Shown: piece by piece, positions 5,003 through 5,007 of the stretch
Position numbering within the stretch: position 1 is the stretch's first letter
Layout of the letters: every line of letters starts with the position of its first letter
DNA from: Actinomycetota bacterium
GTDB lineage: Bacteria > Actinomycetota > Acidimicrobiia > Acidimicrobiales > Microtrichaceae
Length of the DNA: 5,007 bases
Direction: 5' to 3'
NCBI GenBank assembly: GCA_005777415.1
Contig: SXMI01000077.1
Location: 1-5,007 of the forward strand
Notes under the pieces: model-generated
Told to the model about the DNA's origin: nothing
Seen by the model: only the letters and a program-made list of their open reading frames with translations
Databases searched by the model: none
Made by a program: the position numbers and the translations under genes

Positions 5003-5007
5003 CGAGG

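Overview
The window is uniformly GC-rich (roughly 70% or more by eye) and packed with genes. It reads as chromosome from a high-GC actinobacterium. The reasons are a DUF35/thiolase-type gene pair, an F420-type luciferase-like oxidoreductase, a DUF1023 hydrolase with a WxG helical head, frequent GTG starts, and actinobacterial leaderless promoters (TANNNT box 6-8 nt before the start codon, no Shine-Dalgarno). A lineage such as Acidimicrobiia would fit, but that placement is inference.

Layout. Minus strand, 494 to 1: a small DUF35 OB-fold protein whose stop overlaps the GTG start of a gene leaving the window. Only 10 codons of that gene are visible; it is probably a thiolase. Bases 495-603 are a divergent control region holding a 17-bp inverted repeat and two opposed -10 boxes. 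Plus strand, 604-3095: a type I phosphodiesterase/alkaline-phosphatase-superfamily enzyme, then, 11 nt later, a luciferase-like F420-dependent oxidoreductase. Bases 3096-3141 separate convergent genes and hold a GC-rich hairpin. Minus strand, 3936-3142: a short-chain dehydrogenase. Bases 3937-4036 are a second divergent control region with two opposed promoters and a 12-bp perfect palindrome. Plus strand, 4037-4978: a WxG-type helical domain fused to a DUF1023 alpha/beta hydrolase, followed by a hairpin at the window edge.

The most notable observation is the phosphodiesterase at 604-2184. All seven metal/nucleophile residues of the superfamily can be found, but the segment normally at the C-terminus (last metal His in G-x-H-G-S-L, then the APFLVSG and D-V-A-P-T-V strands) lies at the N-terminus, before the first metal Asp. 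The order is that of a circular permutation. The second notable point is that four of the five complete genes carry a TANNNT box 6 or 8 nt before a GTG/ATG and are probably translated from leaderless mRNAs. Only the DUF35 gene and its coupled neighbour have Shine-Dalgarno sites, and that same pair sits behind the operator-like repeat.

The DUF35/thiolase pair, the oxidoreductase and the dehydrogenase together resemble actinobacterial neighbourhoods for CoA-linked lipid, steroid or other hydrophobic-substrate catabolism, but no gene here fixes a substrate. The phosphodiesterase and the DUF1023 hydrolase have no obvious place in such a pathway. I found no RNA gene, CRISPR array, insertion sequence or sign of recent transfer.
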